Assembly: GCA_023386155.1 (NCBI GenBank)
Contig: JAEWKH010000141.1
Coordinates: 1-15,446 of the forward strand
DNA: 15,446 nt
Direction of reading: 5' to 3'
DNA from: Pseudomonadota bacterium
GTDB lineage: Bacteria > Pseudomonadota > Alphaproteobacteria > Rhizobiales > Beijerinckiaceae
Shown: piece by piece, positions 13,087-15,446 of the stretch
How positions within the stretch are numbered: the stretch's first letter is position 1
Layout of the letters: every line of letters starts with the position of its first letter
The notes under the pieces: model-generated
What the model saw: the letters and a program-made list of their open reading frames with translations, nothing else
Database searches by the model: none
Told to the model about the DNA's origin: nothing
Translations under genes and position numbers: made by a program

Positions 13087-14571
13087 TCAAATGATGATGA
13101 AATCCTTCTCGGTCAGGGGTGTCTTATTGATCGTTGCGAACTTCACAGCGGATTTTGAGCCGGAGCCATCCTCGTCATAGTAGAGGATGCCCTTCTTCTT
13201 GTCGTAGATGATCCGGTCGGAGGCATCGTGCGCTTTCGATCCGCTCCAAAATGCAGCCTTCTTGAGAACACCGGTCTTTTTGCCGAGTTTTTTGAAGATC
13301 GCGTTCTCAAGATGAATGGAATCGTCCGCCGCGTTAAAGTCGACAATCTTATCGATATTCTTCTTGCCGGGCTTCGTGTCGAAGACAAAAATGTCTTTTC
13401 CAGCCCCACCTACGAGAACATCGTTGCCAAGCTTGCCCCTAAGGGTGTCATCTCCCGAACCGCCGACGAGTCTGTCTGACCCGCGCGTGCCGACAAGATC
13501 GCGATTCATGTCAAGGGTGGTCGGAGGCAATGGGGTATCGGGAGTTCCCGCGACCATAACCGTGATCTCAGTGCGGCGGCCGCCTTGATCCACTATCGAA
13601 ATGGCCACATCAACGGACTTGGATGTCCCGAACGCGCTGGGATCATCCATATAAGCAATCGAGTGCAGGATGTGGCTGACTTGTTGGTGAGTTGCCGAGT
13701 TGTAGAATTTGATAAGGATACTTGCTTCGTAGGTTAGATAATTTCCGACAGCAACCTTGTCGACGAAGATGAGGCCATTCCCGTCCTCATTTTCCGAGAA
13801 AGAGACACGGTCAGTCGCGGTTAATCTCGCCATCCCGCCGCCGACGTCGCCGACAGGATCTATTTCAATGAAACTGATAGGACCTTCGTCCGTGATGACC
13901 GCATCTCCGTTCACATCAATCAGAGCGGTCCCTTGCTGGTTAAGGACTGCCCTATCGCCCGACAGCCCAGTCACGACAGGCGCGGAATCGAGGCTGATGA
14001 GAGTGCCGTTCGCATCTGAAATGCGATCTATCCCTTGGCGATGAAGCTTTGAGATCTCAGCAGATGTTAACGTAACCCCATGAAGAATAAGATGGTCATT
14101 TTGAACGGCTGTTCCATCGAGCCTGATCGCAGTATCGTGGTTGTCAACCATCACTACAGCGTTATCAGACTCTTCCTCCAGCAAAATCGATTTCATGTTC
14201 AAGATGGAGATGTTTCTCAAGTCCAGAGACAGGCCTTTGAGGCGAAGAAAATTCCAGTAATCGCTGGACGTGCTGGAGTTTGCGACACCATCGATGGTCG
14301 TAATGCCAGCCAACTGGCTTTCGCCTAGAATGATCGTGTCGGCACTTTCCGATCCCCGAAGAATTTCGAAGTTCTGGAAGACGAGTGTCGTGGTAAAATC
14401 GAAAGAGTTGCCGCCATTAAGCTGCAGGGTGTCGATGCCCGCGCGTCCATCGAAGCTGCCGAAGAAGACGTCGCCGTCTCGGATCGCAACAACGTCATTG
14501 CCGTCCGTTGTTTCCTCTGGAGAAACATCTAACAGGTCAATAGGAAAATAACGGGAACTTAGGGCTGTCAT
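13087..14571 (-). CDS. RTX-type secreted protein 2, novel N-terminal region with type I secretion module
   Basis: A 494-residue RTX protein without a Sec signal. Residues 20-200 contain degenerate haemolysin-like blocks (DGNDVVAIRDGDVFFG, GRAGIDTLQLNGG, LRGSESADTIILG). A leucine/isoleucine-rich stretch (108-132) and VTLTSAEISKLHRQGIDRISD (166-186, key LTSAEI and GIDRI) follow. Residues about 200-345 are unrecognised and beta-rich. Canonical RTX repeats lie at 364-398 (GSDRLVGGSGDDTLRGKLGND, GGAGKDIFVF). The C-terminus (404-494) is clearly homologous to that of RTX protein 1, with AHDASDRIIY identical apart from spacing, ending DFIII. The ATG at 14571 is preferred: the only upstream start, TTG 14595, would lie about ten bases from the predicted transcription start. 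No strong ribosome site is visible. Codon use and GC are clearly lower than in flanking genes. Confidence 0.85.
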   Translation of the reverse strand: MTALSSRYFPIDLLDVSPEETTDGNDVVAIRDGDVFFGSFDGRAGIDTLQLNGGNSFDFTTTLVFQNFEILRGSESADTIILGESQLAGITTIDGVANSSTSSDYWNFLRLKGLSLDLRNISILNMKSILLEEESDNAVVMVDNHDTAIRLDGTAVQNDHLILHGVTLTSAEISKLHRQGIDRISDANGTLISLDSAPVVTGLSGDRAVLNQQGTALIDVNGDAVITDEGPISFIEIDPVGDVGGGMARLTATDRVSFSENEDGNGLIFVDKVAVGNYLTYEASILIKFYNSATHQQVSHILHSIAYMDDPSAFGTSKSVDVAISIVDQGGRRTEITVMVAGTPDTPLPPTTLDMNRDLVGTRGSDRLVGGSGDDTLRGKLGNDVLVGGAGKDIFVFDTKPGKKNIDKIVDFNAADDSIHLENAIFKKLGKKTGVLKKAAFWSGSKAHDASDRIIYDKKKGILYYDEDGSGSKSAVKFATINKTPLTEKDFIII

Positions 14572-14613
14572 GGCCAAACTGATGTTTGCAGGCAAAGTTA
14601 GTTTACGTTATTA

Positions 14614-14643
14614 TATATAATATAAAATTCCTATTTATGTCAA
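14614..14643 (-). promoter_or_regulatory. consensus-like promoter of RTX gene 2 in AT-rich island
   Basis: Reading leftward, TTGACA (14643-14638) is a perfect -35 box. An 18-bp spacer leads to TATATA (14619-14614); with 17 bp the box is TTATAT. Transcription would begin near 14605, leaving a leader of about 35 bases to ATG 14571. The run 14601-14640 is among the most AT-rich in the window. Perfect TATAAT hexamers also occur at 14616-14621 (+) and 14610-14615 (-), without well-placed -35 partners. Confidence 0.55.
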
Positions 14644-14656
14644 GTAATTGTTGCTT

Positions 14657-14688
14657 GCCAAGGCTTGCTCAAGAACGAGCGACTTGGC
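14657..14688 (+). promoter_or_regulatory. extended hairpin in the glyA upstream region
   Basis: GCCAAG (14657-14662) pairs with CTTGGC (14683-14688). Inside, TTGCTC (14665-14670) pairs with GAGCGA (14677-14682) with one G-T wobble around an AAGAAC loop. It lies about 70 bp ahead of glyA and has no T-tract. If transcribed as part of the glyA leader it could be regulatory. I recognise no glycine, SAM or THF riboswitch core here. Confidence 0.35.
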
Positions 14689-14760
14689 GTGCCTGCTAAG
14701 GCCGTGATAATGCCCCTTGCAGACAAAGCAGCATCCCGCGCCAGCGGCGAGAGGTCAAAG

Positions 14761-15446
14761 ATGAGTGCGAGCGAAGTGACCAACCATCTGTCCAACAGCT
14801 TTTTCTCGGCGAGCCTCGCCGACAGCGATCCCGAGATCGCCCGCGCCATCGAGCTGGAGCTCGGCCGCCAGCGCGACGAGATCGAGCTGATCGCCTCCGA
14901 GAACATCGTCTCCCGGGCCGTCCTGGAGGCGCAGGGCTCGGTGATGACCAACAAGTACGCGGAAGGCTATCCGGGCCGCCGCTACTATGGCGGCTGCCAG
15001 TTCGTCGACATGGCCGAGGAACTCGCCATCGAGCGGGCCAAGCGCCTGTTCGACTGCAAGTTCGCCAATGTCCAGGCCAATTCCGGCTCCCAGGCCAACC
15101 AGGCCGTGTTCATGGCCCTGATGAAGCCCGGCGACACCTTCATGGGCCTCGACCTCGCCTGCGGCGGCCACCTGACCCACGGCTCCCCGGTCAACATGTC
15201 CGGCAAGTGGTTCAACGTGGTGAGCTACAAGGTGCGCGAGAGCGACCAGGTCGTCGACATGGACGAGGTGGCGGAACTCGCCCGCACCCACAAGCCGAAG
15301 GTGATCGTCGCCGGCGGCTCGGCCTATTCGCGGTTCTGGGATTTCGCCCGCTTCCGCGAGATCGCCGACGAGGTCGGGGCCTTCTTCATGGTCGACATCG
15401 CCCATTTCGCCGGGCTTGTCGCCGGCGGGGCCCATCCGTCCCCGTT
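14761..15446 (+). CDS. glyA: serine hydroxymethyltransferase, 3'-truncated by the window
   Basis: A PLP enzyme converting serine and tetrahydrofolate to glycine and 5,10-methylene-THF, the main one-carbon entry point (cytoplasm). The frame is open to the window end, with 228 codons visible of about 430 expected. Motifs in order: ELIASENIVS (42-51), TNKYAEGYPGRRYYGG (63-78), NVQANSGSQANQAVFMAL (103-120), LACGGHLTHGSPVN (132-145), and VDIAHFAGLVA (211-221) with the PLP-pyridine aspartate D212 and H215. The internal-aldimine lysine (the THKTLRGPRGG region) would lie just beyond the window. ATG 14761 follows GAGAGG (14749-14754) six bases upstream. The strong codon bias and high GC of this gene contrast sharply with RTX gene 2 next to it. 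Confidence 0.95.
   Translation, partial: MSASEVTNHLSNSFFSASLADSDPEIARAIELELGRQRDEIELIASENIVSRAVLEAQGSVMTNKYAEGYPGRRYYGGCQFVDMAEELAIERAKRLFDCKFANVQANSGSQANQAVFMALMKPGDTFMGLDLACGGHLTHGSPVNMSGKWFNVVSYKVRESDQVVDMDEVAELARTHKPKVIVAGGSAYSRFWDFARFREIADEVGAFFMVDIAHFAGLVAGGAHPSP

Overview
The window is a high-GC chromosomal segment from an alphaproteobacterium. It most likely belongs to the Hyphomicrobiales (Rhizobiales), and the protein style and GC-rich palindromic intergenic repeats suggest a Methylobacteriaceae/Microvirga-like genome. That placement is inferred from protein types and gene neighbourhood, because no search could be run. Most of it is housekeeping: the 3' part of parC (topoisomerase IV), bpt (leucyl-transferase of the N-degron pathway), an RDD membrane protein, ilvA (threonine ammonia-lyase), a LivH-type amino-acid ABC permease, hemB (porphobilinogen synthase), a 3-hydroxyisobutyryl-CoA hydrolase, a small four-helix membrane protein, an L,D-transpeptidase and the 5' part of glyA.

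Layout. Bases 2-1771 are parC (+), followed by a small secreted peptide gene (+). From 2290 to about 7602 all genes read leftward: hemB, the LivH-like permease, ilvA, RDD and bpt. The permease-ilvA gap is 28 bp and the ilvA-RDD gap is 10 bp, so these three probably form one operon joining branched-chain amino-acid transport and isoleucine synthesis. From 7968 to 11019 genes read rightward. The hydrolase and the membrane protein overlap by one base, and the L,D-transpeptidase ends in a textbook intrinsic terminator at 11053-11084.

The accessory part is 11,100-14,650. Two large RTX-type secreted proteins lie tail to tail, sharing a C-terminal type I secretion module but with unrelated N-terminal regions. 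GC content drops visibly in the first half of RTX gene 1 and across RTX gene 2, while the second half of RTX gene 1 returns to the genomic level, which points to a mosaic gene. RTX gene 1 is preceded by a perfect GAAA-tetraloop hairpin whose 3' arm contains its Shine-Dalgarno sequence, a candidate translational switch. RTX gene 2 has a consensus-like promoter in an AT-rich island shared with the glyA leader.

The observations most worth a second look are the ribosome-site hairpin of RTX gene 1, its beta-solenoid-like N-terminus and compositional mosaic, the inverted repeat formed by the two RTX C-terminal coding regions, the lipobox-bearing N-terminal domain on the LivH-type permease, and a set of nested-stem palindromic elements in the intergenic gaps. 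I saw no CRISPR array, transposase, phage gene or RNA gene.
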